From assembly GCA_018713335.1 (NCBI GenBank), contig DVOW01000022.1:1-46247 (forward strand): a stretch of 46,247 nt of DNA, written 5' to 3'. Within the stretch, counting starts at the first letter, position 1; the number at the start of each line of letters is the position of its first letter. The DNA is from Candidatus Merdivicinus intestinigallinarum. GTDB lineage: Bacteria; Bacillota; Clostridia; Oscillospirales; Ruminococcaceae. The position numbers and the translations under genes are program-made. This document shows positions 37,337-45,691 of this stretch, one piece after another. A model generated the notes under the pieces. The model was not told where the DNA came from and searched no databases. It worked only from the letters and a program-made list of their open reading frames with translations.

Positions 37337-38011
37337 ATGAAAAAGCCATACATTGTCTGTCACATGATGACATCCATCGACGGCCGCATCGACTGCGCCA
37401 TGACGGCCCAGCTGGCCGGCGTCGAAGAATACTACGCCGCGCTGGAGGAATTGGATCTGCCCTCTACCCTAAGCGGCCGGGTCACGGCCCAGCTGGAAAT
37501 GTCGCTGCCCGGCGTATTCAAAGCCCAGCAGAACGAACCCTTGGGGCGGGAAGGCTTTTCCAAAAAGGCGGACGCCAAGGGTTACGAAATCATTACGGAT
37601 ACCCGGGGAACGCTGCTTTGGGAAGAGGATACGGACGCCTCTAAGCCCCATCTGATTATCACCAGCGAAGAGGTTTCCAGAGAGTACCTGAACTACCTGG
37701 ATGAACGGCAGATCTCATGGATCGCCTGCGGCAAGGGCAAAATCGACTTGAAGCGGGCCGTGGAAATCCTGGCGGAAGAATTCGGCGTGGAGCGCCTTGG
37801 AATCGTCGGAGGCCCCATTATCAACAGCGCTTTTCTGGAAGCCGGGCTGCTGGATGAAATCAGCCTCCTCATCGGCCTTGGTATTGACGGCCGGAAGGGG
37901 CTGCCGGCTGTATTCGACGGATTCCCCATGGAAAAAACGCCTGTGCCCCTGCAATTGAAGGAAGCAAAGACGTATAAAAACGGCGCGGTCTGGCTCCGGT
38001 ATCTTGTGTAG
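37337..38011 (+). CDS. Dihydrofolate reductase-like (RibD C-terminal family) reductase
   Basis: 224 residues. It starts MKKPYIVCHMMTSIDGRIDC, the typical first strand and loop of the RibD_C/DHFR fold. FGVERLGIVGGPIINSAFLE is the NADPH-binding segment, and LLDEISLLIGLGIDGRKGLP follows. I choose the ATG at 37337 with GGAGGAATCGGAAG upstream over the non-ATG start at 37268. It is 69 bases downstream of the aldo/keto reductase. It is not a true RibD (no deaminase domain) nor a typical FolA; the substrate is probably a pterin, flavin precursor or another carbonyl compound. Confidence 0.88.
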   Translation: MKKPYIVCHMMTSIDGRIDCAMTAQLAGVEEYYAALEELDLPSTLSGRVTAQLEMSLPGVFKAQQNEPLGREGFSKKADAKGYEIITDTRGTLLWEEDTDASKPHLIITSEEVSREYLNYLDERQISWIACGKGKIDLKRAVEILAEEFGVERLGIVGGPIINSAFLEAGLLDEISLLIGLGIDGRKGLPAVFDGFPMEKTPVPLQLKEAKTYKNGAVWLRYLV

Positions 38012-38060
38012 CAGGGAGCCTTATGCAATTTATAATCTCAATCAATAGGAGGAAGTTTTT

Positions 38061-39230
38061 ATGTTAGGCAATTTTTCGTACTGCAACCCCACCAAGCTGT
38101 ACTTCGGCGAGGATTCGCTGAAGTATTTGAATGCCGAACTGCCGAAATACGGCAAAAACATCGTGCTGATTTACGGCGGCGGCTCTATCAAGAAAAACGG
38201 CATCTATGACGAGGTCGTGAAAATCCTCAAGGACAACGGCAAAAACGTGGCCGAGATTTCAGGCGTCATGCCCAACCCCACAGTAGATAAGCTCTATGAA
38301 GGGGTGGAAATCGCCCGGAATCACCAGGCGGATTTCCTGCTGGCCGTAGGCGGCGGCTCGGTGTGCGATTACGCCAAGGCGGTTTCCGTTTCGGTGAACT
38401 GCGGGGAGGACCCCTGGGAAAAATACTACGTCCGCTTTGAGGAGCCCTCCTGCGAGACCCTGCCGGTAGGCTGCGTGCTGACCATGGTGGGCACCGGCTC
38501 TGAGATGAACGCCGGCGCGGTTATCACCAATCCCCACACCCATCAGAAGATCGGACATGTTTTCGCGGACGAAAAAATCATGCCGAAATTCGCCGTCCTG
38601 AACCCCAAATACACCCTGACCCTGCCCCATTACCAGATGGTTTCCGGTATCTATGACATTTTCAACCACATCTGCGAGCAGTATTTCTCCGGCGAGGACG
38701 ACAACGTGAGCGATTACCTCAGCGAGGGCCTGATGCGCTCGGTCATCCACTCCAGCCGCATCGCCAACCGGGACCCCCAGAACTACGAGGCCCGCAGCAA
38801 CCTGATGTGGGCGGCCACCTGGGCGCTGAACACCCTGGTTGCGAAGGGGAAATCCACCGACTGGATGGTGCACATGCTGGGCCAGGCCGTCGGCGCTTAC
38901 ACCGACGCCGCCCACGGCATGACGCTGGCCGCTGTTTCCCTCCCCTATTACCGGCACATCCTGCCTTTCGGCGTGCAGAAATTCAAACGGTTCGAGGTCA
39001 ATGTGTGGGACGTGGACCCGGCAGGCAAAACCGACGAACAGACAGCCCAAGAGGGCCTTGCCGCCATGGAAGGCTGGATGAAGGAGCTTGGGCTTGTGAT
39101 GAACATTTCCCAGCTGGGCGCCTCGGCGGAGATGATCGGCGGCATCGCAGACAGCACCCTGATTATGAACGGCGGGTACAAGACCCTCAATCGCGATGAG
39201 ATTGTGGAAATCTTAAAGGAGTGCTTATAA
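38061..39230 (+). CDS. Iron-containing alcohol dehydrogenase (YqhD/BdhA type)
   Basis: 389 residues, full length. The nucleotide-binding part has [18 protein letters not shown] and [17 protein letters not shown]. Metal ligands are expected among [10 protein letters not shown] (His about 200) and [17 protein letters not shown] (His about 276 and 287). It starts [14 protein letters not shown], as the butanol-dehydrogenase and YqhD branch does, which reduces aldehydes with NADPH. Perfect AGGAGGA upstream. The stop overlaps the flavodoxin start as TAATG. It probably removes toxic aldehydes or serves fermentation. Confidence 0.94.
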   Translation: MLGNFSYCNPTKLYFGEDSLKYLNAELPKYGKNIVLIYGGGSIKKNGIYDEVVKILKDNGKNVAEISGVMPNPTVDKLYEGVEIARNHQADFLLAVGGGSVCDYAKAVSVSVNCGEDPWEKYYVRFEEPSCETLPVGCVLTMVGTGSEMNAGAVITNPHTHQKIGHVFADEKIMPKFAVLNPKYTLTLPHYQMVSGIYDIFNHICEQYFSGEDDNVSDYLSEGLMRSVIHSSRIANRDPQNYEARSNLMWAATWALNTLVAKGKSTDWMVHMLGQAVGAYTDAAHGMTLAAVSLPYYRHILPFGVQKFKRFEVNVWDVDPAGKTDEQTAQEGLAAMEGWMKELGLVMNISQLGASAEMIGGIADSTLIMNGGYKTLNRDEIVEILKECL

Positions 39231-39700
39231 TGAAAAAAGTATTGGTCGCTTACTTTTCTGCCAGCGGCGTCACCGCCCGCGCGGCGAAGGAACTGGCGCA
39301 GGCTCTGGACGCAGATTTATATGAAATCCGTCCGGAAACGCCTTACACCGCCGCGGACCTGGATTGGACCAACAAAAAAAGCCGCAGCACCGTGGAAATG
39401 AACGACCCGGCCTGCCGTCCGGCCATTGCGGAGCCGGTAAAAAATATGGAGCAGTATGACGCCGTGTTCGTCGGGTTCCCTGTCTGGTGGTATGTGGAGC
39501 CGCGGATCGTGGACGCCTTCCTGGAAAGCTATGACTTTTCCGGCAAGACGCTGATCCCCTTTGCCACCTCCGGCGGAAGCGGGATTGCCAAGGCGGAGAA
39601 GAGCCTGCGGGAGCACTGCCCCAACGCTAGCTGGAAAAAGGGAGAATTGCTAAACGCTTCCGGCGCGGCGGAATGGGCCAGGCGTGCGCTGAATGCCTGA
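39230..39700 (+). CDS. Flavodoxin
   Basis: 156 residues. The FMN phosphate loop is [16 protein letters not shown] (8-23), [12 protein letters not shown] is the flavin-stacking loop, and [18 protein letters not shown] the third FMN loop. This long-chain type often works as an NADPH-quinone or flavodoxin-like reductase partner. Start and previous stop overlap (TAATG). It closes the plus-strand series; the terminator at 39721 follows. Confidence 0.92.
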   Translation: MKKVLVAYFSASGVTARAAKELAQALDADLYEIRPETPYTAADLDWTNKKSRSTVEMNDPACRPAIAEPVKNMEQYDAVFVGFPVWWYVEPRIVDAFLESYDFSGKTLIPFATSGGSGIAKAEKSLREHCPNASWKKGELLNASGAAEWARRALNA

Positions 39701-39720
39701 ATTGAAAAGAAAGCGCTAAA

Positions 39721-39760
39721 AAGAACAGCCATCATGACTATGGCTGTTCTTTCTTTATTT
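39721..39760 (+). terminator. Terminator after the flavodoxin gene
   Basis: AAGAACAGCCAT and ATGGCTGTTCTT, perfect 12-bp stem with a 7-base loop, then TCTTTATTT. Confidence 0.85.
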
Positions 39761-40000
39761 GAAAGCTGTTCCCTCATACATCAGGATATACCGGAACCAC
39801 AGCTTTTTGTACCAGGGCAGCCGTTTCTCCAGGGCCTGTACGACTTTTGGTACGATGTCTGCACCGCCGCCGTTTCCTTTGCGGTCAAATTCCTGTTTTC
39901 CTAAGCCGTATATTCGCCGGGGATGTCCTCCAGCAGGATATGGCCACCCGCAAGAAACGCCAGCATGATTTCCCGCACCTGGCCTTTCTTGCCCCCATGT
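39755..40000 (-). pseudogene. MoxR-type AAA ATPase stub and a second gene tail
   Basis: From about 40000 to the stop at 39901 a frame reads KKGQVREIMLAFLAGG then HILLEDIPGEYTA. This is the MoxR N-terminal segment that should lead straight into the Walker A loop (IPGVGKT), but it ends there. No start or ribosome site precedes it; a stop lies just upstream. Right after it another frame (to the stop at 39755) gives PKVVQALEKRLPWYKKLWFR and YILMYEGTAFK, the tail of a protein I do not recognise. A deletion has joined remains of two genes. Confidence 0.6.
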
Positions 40001-40150
40001 TAAAATTATACCACGGAAGAAGAAAATACAGAAGTTTCAAATCGTTCCGGGGCATAAACCTGAAGTTTAAGCTAAACTCCGTTTTCAAGTATCCGGCGCC
40101 CGCAAAGAGCAATTTTATGGCAATTTCCCCTTGCTTTCTTCCGCCGGATA
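40001..40150. other. Non-coding stretch before tetR
   Basis: No convincing gene on either strand. It may hold the old promoter of the decayed MoxR locus. The tetR promoter begins at 40131. Confidence 0.4.
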
Positions 40151-40159
40151 TGCTAAAAT
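40131..40159 (+). promoter_or_regulatory. Promoter of the tetR gene
   Basis: TTGCTT (40131-40136), 17-base spacer, TAAAAT (40154-40159). The -10 overlaps the left arm of the operator that follows. Confidence 0.65.
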
Positions 40160-40190
40160 AAAATCAAATTCTTTTATTTGTTTTTATTTT
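40155..40190. promoter_or_regulatory. TetR operator, copy 1
   Basis: AAAATAAAATCAAAT (40155-40169), 6-base centre, ATTTGTTTTTATTTT (40176-40190); the arms match at 14 of 15 positions. It overlaps the -10 of the tetR promoter, so autorepression is expected. Confidence 0.75.
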
Positions 40191-40205
40191 GCGTGAGGTG
40201 ACACA

Positions 40206-40823
40206 ATGCCAAGGGTGGCTTATTCCGAGGAGGACCGGGAGCGTATCAGAACAGAGCTGATTACAGCGGGGCTTGAGCTGATGGCAAAACAGGGCATCCA
40301 GCACACAACCGTGGAGCAGGTGTATAAAAAAGTCGGCATTTCACGAACTTTCTTCTACTCCTTTTTCTCAACAAAGGAGGATCTGGTGCTGGAAACGCTG
40401 TACTGGCAGCAGCCTAAAATCATTGCGTATGTTCAAAAACTGATGGCTGACCCTGCTTTGAGCTGGCGCGGCGCCGTGAAAAAATTTCTCCATGACTGCT
40501 GTTATGGGGAGCAATATGGGATTGCTGTTTTAACAATTGAAGAACAGCAGCATATTTTTAAACGGCTGTCCAAGGAAAGCTATCAGGTGTTCCGCCAAAA
40601 GCAGCACCTGCTTTTTGGAAAAATCTTAGAAGGCTTTGGGATAAAGGCAGACGCAAAGCGGATCAATCTGTTTACCAATTTAAGCCTGACAGCCATGGTG
40701 ATCCGCAGAGCGCTCCCCGATACCCTCCCCTTGTTTGTTCCCGAGGCTGCCGATGAAACCGTTGACTTCCAGCTTGACGCCATTGTGGATGTCCTGGAAA
40801 AGCTGAAAACTGATGGAAATTAG
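40206..40823 (+). CDS. TetR-family repressor
   Basis: 205 residues. Helix-turn-helix at about 15-60 (AKQGIQHTTVEQVYKKVGIS, then RTFFYSFFSTKEDLV). The C-terminal ligand domain is not assignable to a subfamily. GTGAGGTGACAC precedes the ATG. An operator copy lies before this gene and another before the next unit (40882), so it most likely controls both. Followed by a terminator. Confidence 0.92.
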   Translation: MPRVAYSEEDRERIRTELITAGLELMAKQGIQHTTVEQVYKKVGISRTFFYSFFSTKEDLVLETLYWQQPKIIAYVQKLMADPALSWRGAVKKFLHDCCYGEQYGIAVLTIEEQQHIFKRLSKESYQVFRQKQHLLFGKILEGFGIKADAKRINLFTNLSLTAMVIRRALPDTLPLFVPEAADETVDFQLDAIVDVLEKLKTDGN

Positions 40824-40825
40824 AT

Positions 40826-40876
40826 AAATCCGTCCGAATATTTTGTTGCGGCGATATATTCAGACGGATTTTATTT
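40826..40876 (+). terminator. Terminator of tetR
   Basis: AAATCCGTC(C)GAATAT and ATATTC(A)GACGGATTT arms with one mismatch around a GC-rich loop, then TTATTT. Confidence 0.75.
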
Positions 40877-40881
40877 CAGCC

Positions 40882-40917
40882 AAAATAAAAACAAATTTTA
40901 AGATTTATATTTATTTT
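40882..40917. promoter_or_regulatory. TetR operator, copy 2
   Basis: AAAATAAAAACAAAT (40882-40896), 6-base centre, ATTTATATTTATTTT (40903-40917). The left arm is the exact complement of the right arm of copy 1, and spacing is identical. It stands upstream of the gene at 40993. A clear -35/-10 pair is not visible to me. Confidence 0.7.
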
Positions 40918-40992
40918 ACCGGCGCAATTCCTGCATGATGGTGCAATGGTTCCCATTCACTTTCAAAAATAAAAATTTAGGAGGAAAACGTT

Positions 40993-41478
40993 ATGGGATT
41001 TTTCAGCAAGTTATTTAAGGGGCCGGAAATCGACATGGAAAAAAGCAACGCAAACGCGAAGAAAATGCGCGCTTTGTTTAACCATGTGGTGAAGGACGGG
41101 GACGATTACAGGCTGATTTTCGGGTATACCGAGGATGTGAGCCGCTTCAATTACGGGTTTGTTCACGGAAGCAAAACGAAAATCGGAAATCTGATTGTCG
41201 GCTGGAACGAGGACAGCCAAACGATCGTGGTGGTTCCCACGGTTCCCGATCTTTCCGGCTGCGGCGACCCGACCTATTACCGCCGTTCTGAAATCCTGAA
41301 AGCCTACCGCAACAAGTACCCTACCGACGCTTTTATCATTTACCCGGACAAGAAAGGGTATATCGGCATCAACGCCTACGACTGGCTGGAAGACGAAAAG
41401 CTGTATGTCTATGTGTCCCAGGATGAGGAGCTGGCCGCTTTTACCGACTTCTTCATGAACAGATTCGCAACAAAGTGA
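40993..41478 (+). CDS. Hypothetical protein, TetR-linked
   Basis: 161 residues, soluble, start behind TTAGGAGGAAAACGTT. I do not recognise the family. It begins MGFFSKLFKGPEIDMEKSNA, often seen in small cytosolic proteins of unknown function. It is rich in Tyr and Asp in its middle (DDYRLIFGYTEDVSRFNYGF; PTYYRRSEILKAYRNKYPTD). Its DNA is immediately downstream of the second TetR operator. The next two genes follow closely, so it should be first of a three-gene operon. Function not assigned. Confidence 0.75.
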   Translation: MGFFSKLFKGPEIDMEKSNANAKKMRALFNHVVKDGDDYRLIFGYTEDVSRFNYGFVHGSKTKIGNLIVGWNEDSQTIVVVPTVPDLSGCGDPTYYRRSEILKAYRNKYPTDAFIIYPDKKGYIGINAYDWLEDEKLYVYVSQDEELAAFTDFFMNRFATK

Positions 41479-41486
41479 GGGGAACA

Positions 41487-41669
41487 ATGCCTTTTGGAGA
41501 AATTGGAGGGCTCCTGCTGTTTCTTGCGGCGGTATTGATATTGGGGAACCTGTGGTTCCATTTGATTGAAGCAATATTAGGCAGGATCAAAAAGTTACTG
41601 ACGCGCCGCAAAAAACCTCCGTCATGGCATACGCTCCCTCCTGATGAGGAGGACAGAAAAAATGGTTGA
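41487..41669 (+). CDS. Small single-span membrane protein
   Basis: 60 residues. ATG at 41487 with GAGGGG upstream; the non-ATG start at 41475 would overlap the previous gene. One hydrophobic helix (about 6-30; GGLLLFLAAVLILGNLWFHL), then a basic stretch (GRIKKLLTRRKKPPSW) and an acidic tail. Positive residues after the helix suggest an inside C-terminus. No family recognised. It overlaps the start of the DUF1266 gene by 8 bases. Confidence 0.65.
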   Translation: MPFGEIGGLLLFLAAVLILGNLWFHLIEAILGRIKKLLTRRKKPPSWHTLPPDEEDRKNG

Positions 41670-42828
41670 CATCAACGAGATTAGAAAACGGGCGCAGCAG
41701 GCCAGTGAGCGAGCCTCTGAAGCTATGAAAAAAACTTTTGAGAAAAGCGAAGAACTGGTTCGCAATCTTGAGATTTCCGGATCTGAAAAAGAAGCGCCTG
41801 CATCCGCCGCCGAGGCAGAAGAACAGGTCAATGCCAACGCTGAACGGCAGGTAGAGATTCTTGGCCAGATGTTCGGGGCCGGCGGATTGGCGCAGATAGC
41901 CGCCAACGAGGAACTGCTGCAAAAAATGGTCAATGAGAAAGCCGCTGAAGCTGCCGCTTCTGCGATGGGGCAGCTGTTGGGAGAAGATATGGGCTTGCTG
42001 GCGGCGGCCCTGGAAACGCTGGAAATGGAGGAGGACGGCGAGGAGGAAGAACCCGCATTTGATTTGGAGCTGGAGCAGAACCTTTATACGGCCTTGGAAG
42101 AAGCAATGGCCCGGCTGGAGGCCCTCCCTGAGCCGGAACCGGTCCCTTATCAAAAAAATGACGCCAAATGGGAACGTTTCGGCATCCTGCTGTCCGGTAT
42201 CCTGTCGGCCCTTAACCACCACGATCTGTACAGTATGGATGTAGAGGAACATATTCCTGTCATGGAACAGAAAATCGTATCCCTTGTGCGCCGGTCCTGG
42301 GGGATAAACGGCCGCAGCGATCTGTTGGATCTGATCCGCTATTTAACGCAGGAAGGCTATATCCTGCGGTACCAGCTTTACAGCGAGGCGTCTTCGCCGG
42401 AGGAACTGATGGACGAAACCATGGACGAGGATGAACGTAAGTCTGTCAGGCGGGCATGGAGGTTCGCGCAGCGGTATCAAAGCCAATATGCCCCCGGCTT
42501 TCTGGCTGGATGGGATGTTGGCCGGGCAGCCATGCTGACCCGCTGGGGATGCTATTTGGGCTGGCTCACGGAAAGCGAGGCCGTGGGTATCCTCTGGGAG
42601 CTCTCCCAAAAGGCTGCGGAGGAACTGCACAGCTGGCGCGAATTCGCGCAGTCCTATCTTTTTGGCGGCCTTATGTGGAAACTGCTGTGCGGCGACAGCT
42701 CCGCCGGAAGTTACCTGGGGTATCTTACAGACGCCGCCACAGACCTGCTGACCGGAAAAGCAGAGCAGGACAGCGGACAATGGCGCGCGTGTCCCTGGCC
42801 TGCACAGAGAAAAATCGGCTTTTCATGA
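41662..42828 (+). CDS. DUF1266-domain protein
   Basis: 388 residues, ATG at 41662 behind GAGGAGGAC. The N-terminal 60 residues are a charged coiled coil (RKRAQQASERASEAMKKTFE). The acidic middle (about 125-150) leads to a C-terminal domain with SVRRAWRFAQRYQSQYAPGF, GWDVGRAAMLTRWGCYLGWL, and SWREFAQSYLFGGLMWKL. These match DUF1266 from memory: the Gly-Trp-Asp-xx-Arg and Ser-Trp-x-x-Phe elements. DUF1266 proteins have no known activity but recur in bacterial defence- and toxin-like contexts. Last gene of the TetR-linked operon; terminator at 42848. Confidence 0.75.
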   Translation: MVDINEIRKRAQQASERASEAMKKTFEKSEELVRNLEISGSEKEAPASAAEAEEQVNANAERQVEILGQMFGAGGLAQIAANEELLQKMVNEKAAEAAASAMGQLLGEDMGLLAAALETLEMEEDGEEEEPAFDLELEQNLYTALEEAMARLEALPEPEPVPYQKNDAKWERFGILLSGILSALNHHDLYSMDVEEHIPVMEQKIVSLVRRSWGINGRSDLLDLIRYLTQEGYILRYQLYSEASSPEELMDETMDEDERKSVRRAWRFAQRYQSQYAPGFLAGWDVGRAAMLTRWGCYLGWLTESEAVGILWELSQKAAEELHSWREFAQSYLFGGLMWKLLCGDSSAGSYLGYLTDAATDLLTGKAEQDSGQWRACPWPAQRKIGFS

Positions 42829-42847
42829 TAAAACGTTTGAAAAATCG

Positions 42848-42875
42848 AAAGCCGTCCATTTCGGGACGGCTTTTT
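42848..42875 (+). terminator. Terminator of the DUF1266 operon
   Basis: AAAGCCGTCC, loop ATTTCG, GGACGGCTTT, then TT. Arms like those at 3402 and 22246. Confidence 0.8.
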
Positions 42876-42986
42876 ATCCATTTTCTGTTCTTTACACGCT
42901 GTACGAAAGCCGCAATTATACAATTTCTCACACTGCCCAACGGTGTGCCGCTTCAGATGCCGCTTCACCCCTGTCCTTTATGACAC

Positions 42987-44693
42987 TCAATTCCTCAATA
43001 AAACCGTTGCGATTTCAAAGGGGCGCAGGGACATTGTTCCGTCCAGCGGGAGAGTTTTCAGCGGACGTTCCAGCATATCGCATTGAACGACTTCCCGTAC
43101 CCAAACTGGGAGCTTCATCTCCACGCTCTGCGGAGCTTCGCTGCATGATACAACCCGCACGATAATCCCTTCTTCTTTTTCTGCAACCTTCAGCGCCCCA
43201 ATGACGGCATTCCCCTGCTGTAAACAGGGAAGTTGCGGCAGTTCCTGCGTCATTTCTGTAAACAAAACCGGGGTTTGATAAGCAAGCCCGGCCCGCACAA
43301 TTGCGGCAGGCTCCGTTTCCCGTTGAAAAAAGCCAAGAGCATAAGAGAAGTGATGCGCCCCCTCATCTCTCATCCCGTCCCATTCTGTCATGCAATAGGA
43401 TTCCGGCTCGTGCAGGTAAGTGGGGATGGCCGGACTGCGGAGCAGGGAAAGGAATATGACTGACCCATCGCCTTGCGTATCAACCCGGTAGGAGGGCGTC
43501 CCTTTGTTAAACAAAACGGCCCAGCCGTTTGCTCCCTGTACGCCTGCCCACCCGATCGCCGGGTAATCGCCGTTGCTGCCACTCCAATCATAAACAGGAG
43601 GATATGGTTCCCGTTCCAAGATCCCATACGGAGTTTCATACAAATGCCGGCCAGTGCAGCACACTGGGAAAGCAACCCGCAGCCTTTCATTGAAGCAATG
43701 CCAATCTGCATCCGTTTCAAAAAACACCTGGGAAATGCCTTGATAGAGGGTGATCGTACTCTGGACAGTCAGTCCATCTAATGCTCCGCCCGCGCGGAAT
43801 GGAAGGGTCACAGTATAAGTAAGGCGCTGGAAAAGTTCTTGTTTTTCCACTTTTTCCAGCTTGGTCCAGCCGGAAAGCGGAATTTGTTTCCGATCATCCT
43901 CCAATGTGGCCCATGGGGAGCCTTCGTCATGCTCCAGGACCAATTCTCCCGGATGAAGGGTATTGACAGCCGCAAGGACCCGTCCAGTAGTTTTGTCCTG
44001 GATTTTTTGGATCCCATTTGGACCGGCAGTGATTTTAAGGCGGTCATTTTCCACTTCCACAGCATTTGTATTTACCAAAGCCTCTGTGTGGTCCCGCTGG
44101 GTATCATTCAAAACCGTGCCGCTGAATAGAACCGGCTGGCCGGGCTCCTCCTCTGTTTTCAGTTCCGGCTCCCTATCATCGTATTCAATAAAGATTTTCC
44201 GCTGTTCATAAGGCTTCATCGTGGATAAGAGTACTTTAGCACAGGGAACATCCCCTTGGAGCTTTTCTTCCAGCAGAAAAGCCTGTCCGGACGGAGTGAA
44301 AAGACCTTTGACGCGCTTGCCGGCAGGAAGAGGAATTTCGGCGACAGCATCTCGTGTAAATCCGGTCGTATTGAAGACGACCTTGCTTGTTTCTTCTGCG
44401 GCCTGCAGTATGGCAAGGATCTCTCCGGTCAACTCCATCATTTCCTGCTTTGCACGGAAAAGGACCTCCATCAATTCTGCATATGCCGCGTCCACATGGG
44501 TCCCGGTAATGGCGTCGTGGAACATGGCAAACAGCATTTTTTTCCAAACGTCCCGGAAGCCTCTATTTTTGGAACCATTGCCGGATAAGAAAGCGAGGCA
44601 ATCCAGGGTTTCCAAAGAGGACATCCGGTGTTCCAGCTCACGTATCATCTGTTTTATTTGATTGTCAATGACAAGATAGATCTTCTTTTTCAT
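42987..44693 (-). CDS. GH38 alpha-mannosidase, N-terminal catalytic domain missing
   Basis: 568 residues against about 850-1,040 in the family. The protein starts MKKKIYLVIDNQIKQMIREL in what is normally the middle of GH38. It has the helical-bundle mark FAMFHDAITGTHVDAAYAEL (His-Asp of the family's third domain) and the whole C-terminal beta domain. The N-terminal (beta/alpha)7 barrel with the nucleophile Asp is absent. Only about 77 bases separate its ATG from the permease stop, so no room exists for the rest. AAAGGCGG before the ATG may be a real ribosome site. It may be a truncated, inactive relic, or cooperate with another protein. It belongs with the sugar permeases upstream. Confidence 0.8.
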   Translation of the reverse strand: MKKKIYLVIDNQIKQMIRELEHRMSSLETLDCLAFLSGNGSKNRGFRDVWKKMLFAMFHDAITGTHVDAAYAELMEVLFRAKQEMMELTGEILAILQAAEETSKVVFNTTGFTRDAVAEIPLPAGKRVKGLFTPSGQAFLLEEKLQGDVPCAKVLLSTMKPYEQRKIFIEYDDREPELKTEEEPGQPVLFSGTVLNDTQRDHTEALVNTNAVEVENDRLKITAGPNGIQKIQDKTTGRVLAAVNTLHPGELVLEHDEGSPWATLEDDRKQIPLSGWTKLEKVEKQELFQRLTYTVTLPFRAGGALDGLTVQSTITLYQGISQVFFETDADWHCFNERLRVAFPVCCTGRHLYETPYGILEREPYPPVYDWSGSNGDYPAIGWAGVQGANGWAVLFNKGTPSYRVDTQGDGSVIFLSLLRSPAIPTYLHEPESYCMTEWDGMRDEGAHHFSYALGFFQRETEPAAIVRAGLAYQTPVLFTEMTQELPQLPCLQQGNAVIGALKVAEKEEGIIVRVVSCSEAPQSVEMKLPVWVREVVQCDMLERPLKTLPLDGTMSLRPFEIATVLLRN

Positions 44694-44770
44694 TTCAGAA
44701 CCGCCTTTCTTTACGAATAAGCCGGAAAACGATGCAGTCCATGTAAAACTTCCATTTTGGAGTCCGGCGA

Positions 44771-45661
44771 TCAACCTTTCATGGAGCCGATCATGACGCC
44801 TTTGACAAAATATTTCTGTAAAAAAGGATAGAAGCAAAGGATCGGAACTGTAGAAACCACGATAGTGCAATATTTAACGACTTCTTTCAACTGGGCGGAA
44901 TTTTCCCCCACCATGACCGCCTCCGCTGCAAACTGCGTATTATTGCCCTGCGGGATCACCAGCATTTCCCGCAAAAACATTTGAAGAGGATATTTGCTTC
45001 GGTCCTTTAAATACATCAGCGCGCTGAACCATTCATTCCAGCGTCCCACTGCGTAGAACAGAGTGATGGCTGCGATTGCGGCCATAGATACAGGGACAAC
45101 AATGCGGAACAAGATCACAAATTCGTTTGCTCCGTCCATCCGGGCCGATTCCAACAGGCTGTCCGGGACTTCCCCGAAGGAAGTTTTTAGAACCAGCAGG
45201 TTCCAAGTCGAAATGGCGGACGGCAGTATTATCGCCCAAACGCTGTTGTACATCCCCAATTTCTGTACAACTAGAAACGACGGGATCAGACCTCCGCTAA
45301 AAAACATCGTGAAAGTGATCAGAACAGTGATGGGGGTCTTCAGCATCATATCCTTTCGGGAAAGCGCATATGCTCCCAAAATCGTCAGGAGCATATTGAC
45401 CGCTGTACCTACGATCACATAAAACAAGGTATTGGCGTATCCGGTATAAATATCCCTGTATTTTAACACAAATTCATATCCTGCTGTACTGAACCCAGCG
45501 GGCCAAAACAGCAGAGAATCGCTTTTTGCCAATTCCATGGGTTCACTGAAGGAACAGAAAATAACATAGAGCATGGGATAGAGGGTGATCGCAATCATAA
45601 AGATCATGAAAAGTGTGTTGCAGAAATAAAAAACACGTTCAGATTTGCTGGCTTTTATCAT
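44771..45661 (-). CDS. Carbohydrate ABC transporter permease (LplC/MalG type)
   Basis: 296 residues from the ATG at 45661 (AAAGGATG upstream; ATGs at 45685 and 45673 are also in frame). Six membrane helices are visible. The EAA loop reads VPDSLLESARMDGANEFVIL followed by FRIVVPVSM, the contact with the ATPase. It resembles LplC, the partner of LplB in oligosaccharide uptake. It lies 30 bases downstream of the other permease, with the mannosidase next; the binding protein and ATPase are not in the window. Substrate probably a plant or host glycan (inference). Confidence 0.92.
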   Translation of the reverse strand: MIKASKSERVFYFCNTLFMIFMIAITLYPMLYVIFCSFSEPMELAKSDSLLFWPAGFSTAGYEFVLKYRDIYTGYANTLFYVIVGTAVNMLLTILGAYALSRKDMMLKTPITVLITFTMFFSGGLIPSFLVVQKLGMYNSVWAIILPSAISTWNLLVLKTSFGEVPDSLLESARMDGANEFVILFRIVVPVSMAAIAAITLFYAVGRWNEWFSALMYLKDRSKYPLQMFLREMLVIPQGNNTQFAAEAVMVGENSAQLKEVVKYCTIVVSTVPILCFYPFLQKYFVKGVMIGSMKG

Positions 45662-45691
45662 CAATGGACACATCCTTTCTGCCATAAGAAT

